Origin: Candidatus Gugararchaeum adminiculabundum
GTDB lineage: Archaea; Micrarchaeota; Micrarchaeia; Burarchaeales; Gugararchaeaceae
Direction of reading: 5' to 3'
Assembly: GCA_902384795.1 (NCBI GenBank)
Contig: CABMDC010000012.1
Location: 1 to 64,000, forward strand
Length of the DNA stretch: 64,000 nucleotides
Shown: positions 1-8,475 of the stretch, one piece after another
How the letters are laid out: every line of letters starts with the position of its first letter
Position numbering within the stretch: the first letter of the stretch is position 1
Notes under the pieces: model-generated
Database searches by the model: none
Told to the model about the DNA's origin: nothing
Seen by the model: the letters and a program-made list of their open reading frames with translations, nothing else
Translations under genes and position numbers: made by a program

Positions 1-189
1 AGCGCGCGCTGTTCCGCAGGTGAATAGGATTGGCTTGCAGAATTTCTTCGCCGCGCAGGCGAGAACTGTGCTGTCAAGCCCGCCGGAGAACATTATGCCT
101 AGGGGTTGGCCTCTTGCTGCCTCTTCTTTTACTGAATCGGAGATCGCAAGCGCGAGCAGCTGCAGTTTTTTTTCGTAGTTGTCGTTCAT
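1..189 (-). CDS. PP-loop ATP pyrophosphatase, C-terminal part cut off
   Basis: Reading the minus strand from an ATG at 187-189 gives 63 codons that run off the left edge without a stop. Residues 37-43 read SGGLDST, the PP-loop that binds the pyrophosphate of ATP in asparagine synthetase, tRNA-thiolation and NAD synthetase relatives. The preceding helix and the hydrophobic strand GIMF fit this fold. Which substrate is adenylated cannot be told from this fragment; an asparagine-synthetase-like or tRNA-modifying PP-loop enzyme is likely. It lies just downstream of tRNA-Arg on the same strand. Confidence 0.75.
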   Translation of the reverse strand, partial: MNDNYEKKLQLLALAISDSVKEEAARGQPLGIMFSGGLDSTVLACAAKKFCKPILFTCGTARA

Positions 190-216
190 CTGGCGCACCT
201 GAAATAAAAAAGTGAG

Positions 217-291
217 CGGGACCGGAGGGATTTGAACCCTCGACCTTTGCCTTAGGAGGGCACCGCTCCATCCAAGCTGAGCTACGGCCCC
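217..291 (-). tRNA. tRNA-Arg(CCT)
   Basis: The minus strand folds into a full cloverleaf of 75 nt. The acceptor stem GGGGCCG pairs with CGGTCCC (one G-T), the D stem is GCTC/GAGC, and the T arm is GAGGG-TTCAAAT-CCCTC. The seven-base anticodon loop CTCCTAA gives anticodon CCT, which reads AGG. The top pair of the anticodon stem (G27/A43) is mismatched. Discriminator G, no encoded CCA, no intron. AGG is a heavily used Arg codon in the neighbouring genes. Confidence 0.93.
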
Positions 292-373
292 GCGTTATGG
301 TGGATTATCTATTGGGCAGTTAAATTATTTAAGTTAGACAACCATAAGAATAGGTGCAGAATGGGCGGAGATT

Positions 374-624
374 ATGGCTGAAACCCAGAAGAAGGCCGGA
401 GAAAAAACTAATTTTGACGAGATGATTGCAAAAAAGGCGTTCGTAAAATTCCAGCCCATGAGCGGCGGCCCAACGATGATCGGCTATGTTGTCGGAAGGG
501 ATGCTGACAAAAAACTTATTGTGAAAATCAAGGAACATAACAGGCTGCTGAGATTATTCAAGAAAACCAGGCACGAATACAGGGTGGAGGAGCAGCTGGT
601 GAAGCCCTTGGAGAAGCCGGCAGT
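374..624 (+). repeat. 5' gene-domain duplication, copy 1
   Basis: About 250 bp starting at the ATG is nearly identical at DNA level to 1727-1974 (one 3-bp length difference and a few substitutions, many silent positions unchanged). Homology ends sharply in the Pro/Glu linker. DNA identity this high beside much more diverged downstream domains suggests recent duplication or ongoing gene conversion. Confidence 0.9.
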
Positions 625-1702
625 GGCTGAAGAAAAGCCAAGAGAAGAGGCGCCAAAACCGCCCGAAGAAAAACCAGTGCAGTCCGCAGCCCCAAGGCAG
701 TGGACAGAGAAGCAAAAAACAATTTTGTTCACTTACAAGTTGATTGTCAAGGGCATGAACGATGCGGAAAAATATACATTCCTAGGATATTTGAGCGAAA
801 CAGACAGGATCCTTACTGATAGCAAGGAGCTAGGGGAAACGCTTGACAGGTGGAAGAACCTGGCGGAGGACAAAGAGTTTATCAAGCGATACCCGGAGAT
901 TGGAGTGGCGTGGAAAGCATTCATGAAAACAGAGGAATATGACGTAGCCAAGGTATTGCGCAAAAGGCCGGTAGTTACTGAAGAACAAAAACAGCATATG
1001 TTTAGGCAGATGAGGTCCGGCCTTGAGAGGCGGGTGGATCCGAAGATAGCGAAAAACAAAATTGCGATTTTGATAGACATACCGTCCCACTCGCTCCACA
1101 TACTTAAAAACGGGAAAATTGCTGAAAGCTACGAGGTGGCGGTTGCGGATAAAGAGGATGGCAGGACGCCGGTCGGCCTGTTCAGAATAGCGGAGAAAAC
1201 AAAGGATCCCTGGTGGAACCTGACGGACGGCGAGGTGGCGGATGCGAAGAGAGAAGGGTGGTGGACCGGGACAAGGAGGATTCCCCCGAGCCCGGATAAT
1301 CCTATGGGACCGTACGATATGAGGCTCAAACAGTGGGGCGGGAGTTCGACAAATTATTTTATCCACGGGACGGATTCGAGGCATACGGATTATTCAACGC
1401 GCGGCTGCGTGAGCGTGTGGCGGGATGACAAATACATAGAGCACATCTTCAAACTGGTCCCCCGTGGCACGCCGGTGCAGATTGCCTATGAAAGCATCTA
1501 TGTTTCAGCTGACAAAAGCAAATTGTACATATTTGCGGACATATACGGGAGAGGAATAGATACTGCGGCGCGGATTTATGAGAAGCTGAAAAATGCCGGG
1601 GTTAGGATTACTCCGGAGATAGACAAGGGGGTCAAGGATGCGCTTTCCCGTGTCGGAAGTGACATTAGGGATGAACCATGGATGGCCGTAGCGTTGAAAT
1701 AA
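374..1702 (+). CDS. L,D-transpeptidase (YkuD) domain protein
   Basis: 442 residues. Residues 1-85 are a basic, mixed alpha/beta domain nearly identical to the start of the next gene. A Pro/Glu/Lys-rich linker follows (about 75-115), then a helical domain (about 120-200) also shared with the neighbour. Residues 228-365 look like a YkuD L,D-transpeptidase: a start of the IDIPSHSLHILKNGK type, a TPVGLFRI stretch, IHGT with His331, and STRGC with candidate nucleophile Cys345. In bacteria this fold cross-links peptidoglycan or attaches proteins to it. No signal peptide is visible, so the product may be cytosolic or exported another way. The consensus SHGC is STRGC here, so activity is not certain. 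The start has GGAG four bases upstream. Confidence 0.72.
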   Translation: MAETQKKAGEKTNFDEMIAKKAFVKFQPMSGGPTMIGYVVGRDADKKLIVKIKEHNRLLRLFKKTRHEYRVEEQLVKPLEKPAVAEEKPREEAPKPPEEKPVQSAAPRQWTEKQKTILFTYKLIVKGMNDAEKYTFLGYLSETDRILTDSKELGETLDRWKNLAEDKEFIKRYPEIGVAWKAFMKTEEYDVAKVLRKRPVVTEEQKQHMFRQMRSGLERRVDPKIAKNKIAILIDIPSHSLHILKNGKIAESYEVAVADKEDGRTPVGLFRIAEKTKDPWWNLTDGEVADAKREGWWTGTRRIPPSPDNPMGPYDMRLKQWGGSSTNYFIHGTDSRHTDYSTRGCVSVWRDDKYIEHIFKLVPRGTPVQIAYESIYVSADKSKLYIFADIYGRGIDTAARIYEKLKNAGVRITPEIDKGVKDALSRVGSDIRDEPWMAVALK

Positions 1703-1726
1703 GATGAAAAATGGAAAGTGATGTTT

Positions 1727-1974
1727 ATGGCTGAAACCCAGAAGAAGGCTGAAAAAACTAATTTTGAAGAGATGATTGCTAAAAAGGCGTTCGTAAAATT
1801 CCAGCCCATGAGCGGCGGCCCAACGATGATCGGCTATGTTGTCGGAAGGGATGCTGACAAAAAACTTATTGTGAAAATCAAGGAACATAACAAGCTGAAG
1901 AGATTGCTCAGGAAAACCAGGCACGAATACAGGGTGGAGGAGCAGCTGGTGAAGCCCTTGGAGAAGCCGGCAGT
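1727..1974 (+). repeat. 5' gene-domain duplication, copy 2
   Basis: Second copy of the block at 374-624, encoding the first ~80 residues of the TPR paralogue. Codons for the stretch from KAFVKFQPMSGG onward match copy 1 almost base for base. Confidence 0.9.
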
Positions 1975-3148
1975 TGTGAAGACCAAGCCTGCCGAGGGAA
2001 AGCCAGGGGAAGAGGTGGCGCCGCCAAAACCTCCCGAAGAAAAGCCAATGCAGCCAGCAGCAGGAAAACAATGGAGAGAGGAGGAGAAGGAGATTCTGGC
2101 GGCTTACCCGTCACTTGCCGGGGATATGAGTGATGCGGAAAAATATGCTTTCACGAGATTTGTCAGTGGAACAAGGAATAGCCTGGGGGACGTGAATACG
2201 CTGGCGAAAAAAATCAATGGATGGCAGAAACTTGCAAAGGACGGAAAATATGCCGCGCAATATCCTGATTTTATTGTGGCCTGGGAAGCTTTTAGAAAAA
2301 CAGGCGAATATGGGAGCGCTGTGAAATTGCTCGGGGAAAGGGGAAAGAAAAAGGAGAGGCCAACTGTGGGAAAAAAGCCTGAGGGGAAGAGGCTTGTGGA
2401 AATCCCCCCGGAGCCGCCGGAAGTAAAGGTGCCGAAAGTGCCTGAACTGGAAAAAGCTCCCCCAAGAAAGATAGTGAGCGAAAGCGACAGGGCCGAGGCA
2501 CGGAGGCAGTACAGGGCCGGTGTTGGCTATGGCAAGCAGGAGAATGCGCTGGTGTGCTTTACCAAGGCGATAGCATTGGATCCGAATTATAAGGAGGCAT
2601 ACAGGGGAAGAGGGCTTGTGCTCATGGGCAAGATGAAATACAGTGAGGCGCTTGCGGACTTTAACATGGCGCTGAGAATAGATCCCAACTATTCATTGGC
2701 CAGGAAAAACAAGGCCGCTGCGGAAAAGGAGATTGGCGAGTATAAGGTGGCGGACAAAAAGATAACGCTGCAGGCGATCGACCCTTACATTCAGTTTGGC
2801 CAGTTTGCTGACGCTGAAAAGGAAATCGGAAGGGCATTGAAGAACGGGTGGATTTCGCAAAAGCAGGCGAACACAAAACGCGCGGAAATACACCTTAGGA
2901 AAGGAACTGATTACACCCTGAGGGGGGACAAGGCAAGTGAAGGGAAGAAAATGGGATTGTATACGAGTGCTGAATCGGAGTTTACACAGTCCATAAACCT
3001 GAACCCAACGCGGGAGGCGTACACTGGCAGGGGCTATGTCAGGGGCCGGATGTCCAAACTTACTTCATTTGCCCATCCGGGCATAAAAACTAAGTATGGC
3101 ATTGGCGCGATAGAGGATGGCGCAAAGGGGAAGAAGGCCGGGAAGTAG
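1727..3148 (+). CDS. TPR protein, paralogue of the upstream YkuD protein
   Basis: 473 residues from ATG 1727; an in-frame GTG/ATG pair at 1718-1723 is possible, but the ATG at 1727 matches the paralogue's start exactly. Order: shared N-terminal domain (1-80), Pro/Glu/Lys linker, shared helical domain (about 115-190, with DAEKY and VAW..F motifs), a second Pro-rich linker, then a tetratricopeptide region from about 255. The TPRs are clear in ALVCFTKAIALDPNYKEA and ALADFNMALRIDPNYSLA, with a further degenerate unit near the C-terminus. TPRs bind protein partners. The common N-terminus suggests both proteins go to the same site or complex, one bearing an enzyme and one a scaffold. No signal peptide seen. 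Confidence 0.7.
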   Translation: MAETQKKAEKTNFEEMIAKKAFVKFQPMSGGPTMIGYVVGRDADKKLIVKIKEHNKLKRLLRKTRHEYRVEEQLVKPLEKPAVVKTKPAEGKPGEEVAPPKPPEEKPMQPAAGKQWREEEKEILAAYPSLAGDMSDAEKYAFTRFVSGTRNSLGDVNTLAKKINGWQKLAKDGKYAAQYPDFIVAWEAFRKTGEYGSAVKLLGERGKKKERPTVGKKPEGKRLVEIPPEPPEVKVPKVPELEKAPPRKIVSESDRAEARRQYRAGVGYGKQENALVCFTKAIALDPNYKEAYRGRGLVLMGKMKYSEALADFNMALRIDPNYSLARKNKAAAEKEIGEYKVADKKITLQAIDPYIQFGQFADAEKEIGRALKNGWISQKQANTKRAEIHLRKGTDYTLRGDKASEGKKMGLYTSAESEFTQSINLNPTREAYTGRGYVRGRMSKLTSFAHPGIKTKYGIGAIEDGAKGKKAGK

Positions 3149-3198
3149 CGTCCGGCCGGCTGTTCTGCTTTTAATTCTTTTTTATCAAAATCATACCC

Positions 3199-4263
3199 AT
3201 GGCTAAGACCTATCATATCGGACTCGTGGGCGGAGACGGAGTTGGCCCTGAAGTTTTGCGCGAGGGAAAAAAGGTAGTGGATGCTGCGACGCGCGGATTC
3301 AAGATCGACTGGGTGGACTACCCCTATGGCGGGGAGCACTACATGAAAACCGGCGAGCTTTTGCCTGATGCGGCAATCGAGGAAATGAGGAAACTGGATG
3401 CCATTTATTTGGGCGCAGTGGGCCACCCGAAAGTGAAAACCGGGATTATTGAGAAAGGATTGCTATTGAAAATGAGGTTTGCGCTTGACTTGTATGTGAA
3501 TTTGCGGCCCGTGAAATTGTACGAAAATGTGCCGACAGTTCTGGCTGGCAAGGGGCCCAAGGATATCAACTTCTATGTGGTGCGCGAGAACACCGAGGAC
3601 TTCTATATTGGGTCCGGCGGGACTGTGCACGAGGGGACGGAGGACGAGGTTGCGTTCCAAATCGGGACCGTGAGCTACAAGGGAAGCAAGAGGATTATGG
3701 AATACGCGTTTGAATTGTGCAAGGAGAAAGGGATGAACCGCGTGACCGCAGTGGACAAGGCAAATGTGTTGACGTACGTTTACGGATTATGGAGAAGGGT
3801 GTTTGAGGAAGTGGGCGCGAAATACCCGAACATTGAAAAGGAGAATAATTTCGTTGATGCGATCACCCAGTGGTTTGTGCGCAAGCCCGAGTGGTACCAG
3901 GTTGTGGTGACCCCGAACATGTTCGGTGATATTATCACGGATTTGGCTGCGGCGATACAGGGAGGAATGGGCATGGCTGCCGGCGGGAACATCAACCCTG
4001 GAAAGGTGTCCATGTTCGAGCCGATTCACGGAAGCGCCCCTAAATATACCAATCAGAATGTCATCAACCCGATCGCTGCCATACTCGCGGGTGGGATGAT
4101 GCTGGAGCACATTGGGGAGAAGAAAGCTGGCGCCAATATTGAAAGGGCAGTGGAAGAAGTGATGAAGGACGGAAAAGTCAGGACCAAGGATTTGAACGGC
4201 ACCAGCAAGACCAGCGAAGTGGGCGATGAAGTGGCAAGGAAAGTTGCAAAGCTGGTTGGCTAA
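3199..4263 (+). CDS. leuB: isocitrate/isopropylmalate dehydrogenase family enzyme
   Basis: 354 residues, the usual length of the family of Mg- and NAD(P)-dependent beta-hydroxyacid oxidative decarboxylases. Seen: N-terminal [12 protein letters not shown], the [10 protein letters not shown] segment near 130, the conserved Lys/Asn site in TAVDKANVL, the metal-binding aspartates in [11 protein letters not shown], and the nucleotide-binding [10 protein letters not shown]. The substrate could be 3-isopropylmalate (leucine), isocitrate, homoisocitrate or tartrate. The length and EPIHGSAP favour a LeuB-like enzyme, but leuA/leuC/leuD are not nearby, so the symbol is tentative. The next gene begins one base after the stop, suggesting co-transcription. 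Confidence 0.8.
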   Translation: MAKTYHIGLVGGDGVGPEVLREGKKVVDAATRGFKIDWVDYPYGGEHYMKTGELLPDAAIEEMRKLDAIYLGAVGHPKVKTGIIEKGLLLKMRFALDLYVNLRPVKLYENVPTVLAGKGPKDINFYVVRENTEDFYIGSGGTVHEGTEDEVAFQIGTVSYKGSKRIMEYAFELCKEKGMNRVTAVDKANVLTYVYGLWRRVFEEVGAKYPNIEKENNFVDAITQWFVRKPEWYQVVVTPNMFGDIITDLAAAIQGGMGMAAGGNINPGKVSMFEPIHGSAPKYTNQNVINPIAAILAGGMMLEHIGEKKAGANIERAVEEVMKDGKVRTKDLNGTSKTSEVGDEVARKVAKLVG

Positions 4264-4914
4264 ATGGAAAACTCCAAGGCTGCAAAAATCATTTACTCCG
4301 CGTTTGTTATTGTCCTTATCCTGTGGATTGCGAGCATTGTTGGCGCGGCGTATATTGCAAAAGGAGGGGATACGACCACGGCAGGAGTGATTTATGCGTT
4401 TCACCGGCCGCTGTGCCACCAGCTTCCTGAGAGGTCGATCTGCGTTTTTGATTCGGGAAGAATCGGGGAATGTGCACCCAATGGCGAGGCGCAGCTGGCG
4501 GGCGGGGAAATCGTTTATGCCGGGTTTGACCAATTCACCATGAGGCCGCGCGAAGTGGTCTGGCAGGATGGCGAGCGGGGTTATGAGTTTGCGGAATGCG
4601 CGCGCGATACCGCAATCTATGTTGGCGTGCTGCTTGGATTTTTGATTCTGCCGCTTATCAAAAAAATTGACTCGCTCTATGTGCCCAGGGTCTGGCCGCT
4701 TATTCTGGCGATGGTTCCGATCGGGATGGATGGCGGCACGCAGTTGCTGGGCTGGAGGGAGAGCACGGACACGCTCCGCATAATAACAGGATTGATTGTT
4801 GGAATCGTGCTCCCGTTTTACATCATGCCCATGGCGAACAGGCTCGCGCTTGGCTTATTTTCCAAAAAATCCGGGAAAAACGGTTCGGAAAAGATTAATA
4901 AGGAAGGGAAATAA
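4264..4914 (+). CDS. DUF2085-type membrane protein
   Basis: 216 residues. An N-terminal membrane helix (about 10-32) is followed by the signature HRPLCHQLPERSICVF, which matches the DUF2085 family of predicted membrane proteins. The spacing CHQ-PERS with further Cys residues suggests metal binding or disulfides facing outward. Three more hydrophobic segments follow (about 117-135, 140-160, 170-192), then a basic tail. Function of the family is not known. It abuts the dehydrogenase stop directly, so it probably shares that transcript. Confidence 0.75.
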   Translation: MENSKAAKIIYSAFVIVLILWIASIVGAAYIAKGGDTTTAGVIYAFHRPLCHQLPERSICVFDSGRIGECAPNGEAQLAGGEIVYAGFDQFTMRPREVVWQDGERGYEFAECARDTAIYVGVLLGFLILPLIKKIDSLYVPRVWPLILAMVPIGMDGGTQLLGWRESTDTLRIITGLIVGIVLPFYIMPMANRLALGLFSKKSGKNGSEKINKEGK

Positions 4915-4947
4915 TCACTTAACAAATAATTATTGAGAGGGATGATA

Positions 4948-5388
4948 ATGGCAGGATTCTTAGACCAGTTTAAGCCGTACAAGAATGACGGGGTTGCGGG
5001 CGGAATGCTCGGCGCTGTTTTCCTGGCGGCAACTCCGCTTTGCTGCATTGCGCCGCTGATTGGCGGGTTCCTTTCCACCATTATAATGCGCAGAAGCGGG
5101 GACAGGAGCGTAACCAATGACAGCGGAACACGGACAGGCGCGGTTGCGGGAATGGTGACTGCGTTCGCAGCGCTTCCCATAATGCTGGTCTGGAGCGTAT
5201 TCGGATTCTCCGCATTGGGGGAGCAGCTTGCGGTCGCCAATTCCAATCTTGGCTTCCTCGGGGGGAATGTCAGCGGGCTTTACGGAATTGTCGGAATTGT
5301 AGTTTACCTTATAGGCGCGGTGATACTCTTCCCGATTCTTGGGGCCATTGGCGGCGGAATTGGAGCGGCGTTGGCAAACAGGAAATAA
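4948..5388 (+). CDS. small polytopic membrane protein
   Basis: 146 residues from ATG 4948, chosen because GAGAGGG lies just upstream; TTG 4933 and ATG 4942 are in-frame alternatives. After a short polar start come Gly/Ala-rich hydrophobic segments: one with a CC pair (about 15-40), one near 60-85, and one near the C-terminus ending GGIGAALANRK. This resembles small glycine-rich archaeal membrane proteins of the DUF5518 kind, but I do not recognise it with certainty. The same-strand DUF2085 gene ends 33 bp upstream. Confidence 0.65.
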   Translation: MAGFLDQFKPYKNDGVAGGMLGAVFLAATPLCCIAPLIGGFLSTIIMRRSGDRSVTNDSGTRTGAVAGMVTAFAALPIMLVWSVFGFSALGEQLAVANSNLGFLGGNVSGLYGIVGIVVYLIGAVILFPILGAIGGGIGAALANRK

Positions 5389-5648
5389 GAGCGTACCGTG
5401 TTTACCAGAGCCGCTCTTATGAGTTTCAGAATACAAAGCGAAACTGGCAAACGGATGGATGAAGGACTCGCGCGGCAAAGCGCGCTCGCCTTCATCCTAA
5501 AATACGATTATAGAATGGAGAAGAATAAAATGAAACCTTCCAACCGTAGCTTAGTACCGGGCATTGATTCGGCAATCATATCGGGGGAGGGTCAGGAGGA
5601 ACCTCAAACTGGGGAGGGGCGCTCCCCTCCGCGGTTCGGAATGATGCT
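5389..5648 (+). other. structured intergenic region before tyrA
   Basis: 260 bp with two strong hairpins. One is at 5457-5497 (outer arms GGATGAAGG/CCTTCATCC, inner arms CGCGC/GCGCG). The other is at 5613-5630 (GGAGGGG/CCCCTCC, four-base loop), ending 18 bases before the tyrA ATG. An 84-codon frame (5398-5652) crosses it and ends with TGA overlapping the tyrA ATG, but its composition does not look like a protein. It may be a structured leader, a small RNA, or terminator plus leader. Confidence 0.5.
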
Positions 5649-6953
5649 ATGAAAATAGCGATTATCGGCGGAAGCGGGGAGTTTGGAAGCTTCTACGCGA
5701 AACTTTTTCAGGAAGCCGGCTTTGATGTGACCATTACTGGAAGGGACCAACAAAAGTGCAAAAAAGTCGCGCGCGAAAACGGGGTGAAGTGCGCGGGCTC
5801 GAATGCCGAGGCGTGCGCGGATGCGGATGTGGTGATTATTTCTGTTCCCATTAAGGAAACGGTCAGCGTTGCCAAGGAAATTGCGGAAATCGCGCCCAAG
5901 GATTGCCTATTGATGGATTTTGCCAGCGTGAAAGTCCCGGTTGTGAAAGAGCTGAAAAAGGCGAAGTGCTCGGAAATTGCCGGCTGCCACCCGATGCATG
6001 GGCCGCGGATTTCCAGCCTCGCTGGGCAATCGGTAATTTTTGTGCCCGTGAAAAAAGGCGGGAAATACGAGAAGATTGTGAAATTCTTTGCTGACCGGGG
6101 CGCGCGGATTTTTGAAACCACTGCCGAGGAGAACGATAAGATTTTGGGAATGGTACAGCTGCTCACGCACTATGTGTATATTGCAACCGCCTCCACTGCG
6201 CGCGCGCTGGATATTGATGTGAAGAAATCAAGGAAATTCGCAAGCCCGATTTATGAAATGACCATTGACATGATTGCGAGGATCATCGGGCAGAATCCCT
6301 ATTTGTACGCGCAGATTCAGATGAGCAACCCCTATTCCAGGGAAGTGCACGAGGCTTTCATAAAAGAGGCGCAGAAGCTCGCCAAGGCCGTGGAGGAGAA
6401 TAACGAGGGGGAATTCGTCAAAATAATGAAGAATGCCGCAACGCACTTCGGAAATTTCGAGGATGCCATGGCGCGCAGCGACAAGCTGATTGATGCGCTG
6501 AACGAGGAAATCAGGGAGTTGAAGGGGAGCGTTGGCAGCGAGGTTGTGCTTCAGAATATTTATTCTGGAACGGTGCACGAGGGGAGATTGGCCAGCGTTG
6601 ATCCGGAATTTGTTGAATTGGAAGTGGGAAAGAAAAAAAGCAAAATCAAGAGCTCGAACATCAGATTGCTTTCCGGCGAGAAATTGCGCGAATGGAAAAT
6701 GAACGATGCGGTGAGCAGGGATTACTCGTTCGTTTTCGAAAAATGCGATGCCAAGGAGGTGGTTGCCTGCGCGCAAAATATTGATGGGGAAAATGGCGAC
6801 ATCCTGCAGGTAAAGGCGATTGACGAGTATGCGCTGGATGGCGGGAAAAAGAGCGTCACGCTTAGGTTCTGGTTTTACAAGAATGCGGACGTCAAGGGGC
6901 TGGAGAGGAAGGTGCTGGCCAGGTTTGCGGGGATAGGGGCGAAACAGAGGTAA
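5649..6953 (+). CDS. tyrA: prephenate dehydrogenase, archaeal two-domain form
   Basis: 434 residues. Residues 1-165 form a Rossmann fold (GGSGEFG start) that binds NAD(P). GCHPMHGPR near 115 is the TyrA active-site region, where His binds the prephenate hydroxyl. Residues about 165-285 form the helical dimerisation domain. The enzyme oxidatively decarboxylates prephenate to 4-hydroxyphenylpyruvate for tyrosine. The last ~145 residues are an extra domain also found in long archaeal TyrA proteins: a small beta-rich part (VVLQNIYSGTVHEGRL) and a ferredoxin-like end (VTLRFWFYKNADVKG), perhaps regulatory. No aro genes are nearby. The start follows the structured region; the ribosome-binding site is weak. 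Confidence 0.82.
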   Translation: MKIAIIGGSGEFGSFYAKLFQEAGFDVTITGRDQQKCKKVARENGVKCAGSNAEACADADVVIISVPIKETVSVAKEIAEIAPKDCLLMDFASVKVPVVKELKKAKCSEIAGCHPMHGPRISSLAGQSVIFVPVKKGGKYEKIVKFFADRGARIFETTAEENDKILGMVQLLTHYVYIATASTARALDIDVKKSRKFASPIYEMTIDMIARIIGQNPYLYAQIQMSNPYSREVHEAFIKEAQKLAKAVEENNEGEFVKIMKNAATHFGNFEDAMARSDKLIDALNEEIRELKGSVGSEVVLQNIYSGTVHEGRLASVDPEFVELEVGKKKSKIKSSNIRLLSGEKLREWKMNDAVSRDYSFVFEKCDAKEVVACAQNIDGENGDILQVKAIDEYALDGGKKSVTLRFWFYKNADVKGLERKVLARFAGIGAKQR

Positions 6954-6979
6954 AGGAGCTGGTGGGACAAAAGTAAATC

Positions 6980-6987
6980 TTTAAATT
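6980..6987 (+). promoter_or_regulatory. TATA box for the gene at 7012
   Basis: TTTAAATT centred about 28 bp before ATG 7012. With a TATA-to-start distance of ~25 bp the transcript would be essentially leaderless; no ribosome-binding site precedes the ATG. Confidence 0.6.
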
Positions 6988-7011
6988 AGAGTTCCACTGA
7001 AATCCTAGGCT

Positions 7012-8475
7012 ATGTACAAAAAACTCTCATTTGCAGTATTGGCATTAGTACTGATTAGTACAGCGGTTTTCGGGGGCTGGGCGGAAAGGCTCAAGGTTGA
7101 AGTGACAGGGAACAACAGCATTCCGATTTCCGATGTGGACGTAAAAGTGACCCACCAGTGGAGCGACTACCTGAGCAGGTGCGACTCAAAACTCACCGGA
7201 AAAACGGACGAGAACGGAATCTATGAAACCCAGGTGTTGAACGAGGTCGTGACACCGGATGAATGTGTTTACAGCGGGACTTTCATCTGCAGGATGTCGG
7301 ACCCGTGCCTGGAAGTGTTTTACCAGATCGCGGTGACAGCGCCAGGGGTCAGCAGCGAACCTATTCTCACTAAATTCGGCTGGGGAAAAGATGCGGACGG
7401 GGTGCATATTGAGAGATTCAGATCCACCAGCGCTTACCAGCGGGTGAACGTCACGGTAAAAAACCAGATCGGCCTGCCGATTTACAATGTGACAGTGAAG
7501 ATAACCGGCCCGATCCAGGCGACCAAATTTACTGATGAAAACGGGCAGGTGAAATTCACTGCCCAGAAGAGCTCCCAGGTGATTGTGGGAGTTGTGCAGG
7601 GAACAAAGACGACCGAATACAGGCAGACTGTTGGAACCCATGACATTGAGATACCGGCCATGGTTTTCCAGTTTGACGGAACTTTGATGATCAGGGTGGT
7701 GGGCGAGGACAAGGTGGCGGCGGAAAATGCCGAAGTGGCCATAGCCTATGGAAATGAAACCCAGGTCGGAAGCACTGATGACCAGGGTGTTGTCGAGTTC
7801 AAGGATGTAAACGCCCTGGACAGCATCGCCATTTCTGCAAGGCTCAATGACATTACGCTGAATAAGACGATAAAATTGGACAATGTGAGCGAAAGCGACC
7901 TGGTTTTCTTCTTTGAGAACCCGACCAGGTTCAGCAATGTGAGCGCCAAGGAGAGCGGGTGCAATGTGACGTTCTACGCGAATTTGCAGAGCCCCAGGTC
8001 AAAGGAGGAGGCGCTGAAGGCGAAAGTTGAATACAACACTTCCGAGGGGGAAGTCGGAACCATTGACATGAACTGGAATGGAAGCGTTTTCTCTGCGGCC
8101 AAGTGCATTAACACCTCGACTGTCCAGTGGAAAGTGAGCGCCCAGGATAGTTATGGCACAAAGAACTCCGCTTCCATGGCGCTTAATCATACCATGACCG
8201 GAACGGGGATACAGGGGGGAAACCAGGGTGGGAATCAGGGGCAACAGGGAACAGGAAAAGTGAATAACAGCCAGGGGGCGGGGATAGTCCAGCAGCTGGC
8301 AAAGGAAACCGGCTCCGAAGCAACCGCCTATGCGGTGATAATCTCCATCATACTGGTTGTGATAATCTCCATTGTGGCGGTCGGGATACTTTTCACAGGC
8401 TCCAAGAAAAGAAGCGGAGGAGAAAGCTCTGACCTGGGCGGGATGCTAAGGCTTAGGAGAAAGGATGAGTTCTGA
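7012..8475 (+). CDS. secreted, membrane-anchored Ig-like repeat protein
   Basis: 487 residues. A signal peptide (positive MYKK then a hydrophobic run to about residue 21) is followed by several beta-sandwich modules of the carboxypeptidase-regulatory/Ig kind. Repeated elements are V-VTGNNSIPISDVDV, NVTVKNQIGLPIYNVTV and MIRVVGEDKVAAENAEV, each followed by D-x-G. A Gly/Gln/Asn-rich linker leads to one membrane helix at about 440-463 and a short basic cytoplasmic tail. Many N-x-S/T sites suggest glycosylation. It is probably a surface or S-layer-associated protein. The next gene overlaps by 11 bp, so they are co-translated. Confidence 0.75.
   Translation: MYKKLSFAVLALVLISTAVFGGWAERLKVEVTGNNSIPISDVDVKVTHQWSDYLSRCDSKLTGKTDENGIYETQVLNEVVTPDECVYSGTFICRMSDPCLEVFYQIAVTAPGVSSEPILTKFGWGKDADGVHIERFRSTSAYQRVNVTVKNQIGLPIYNVTVKITGPIQATKFTDENGQVKFTAQKSSQVIVGVVQGTKTTEYRQTVGTHDIEIPAMVFQFDGTLMIRVVGEDKVAAENAEVAIAYGNETQVGSTDDQGVVEFKDVNALDSIAISARLNDITLNKTIKLDNVSESDLVFFFENPTRFSNVSAKESGCNVTFYANLQSPRSKEEALKAKVEYNTSEGEVGTIDMNWNGSVFSAAKCINTSTVQWKVSAQDSYGTKNSASMALNHTMTGTGIQGGNQGGNQGQQGTGKVNNSQGAGIVQQLAKETGSEATAYAVIISIILVVIISIVAVGILFTGSKKRSGGESSDLGGMLRLRRKDEF

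Noticed and set aside
30-215. Open frame on the plus strand at the left edge
   Set aside because: It is the shadow of the minus-strand PP-loop gene and part of the tRNA flank; Arg/Leu-rich, no family.
830-1384. Long minus-strand frame inside the YkuD gene
   Set aside because: Lies opposite a well-supported gene; Pro/Arg-rich composition typical of an antisense shadow.
3787-4533. 248-codon minus-strand frame across the dehydrogenase and DUF2085 genes
   Set aside because: Both plus-strand genes match known families over this range; the antisense frame has no motif.
5398-5652. 84-codon frame ending on the tyrA start
   Set aside because: The ATGA overlap is tempting, but the frame crosses two hairpins, lacks a ribosome-binding site and has no protein-like pattern; kept as a structured region.
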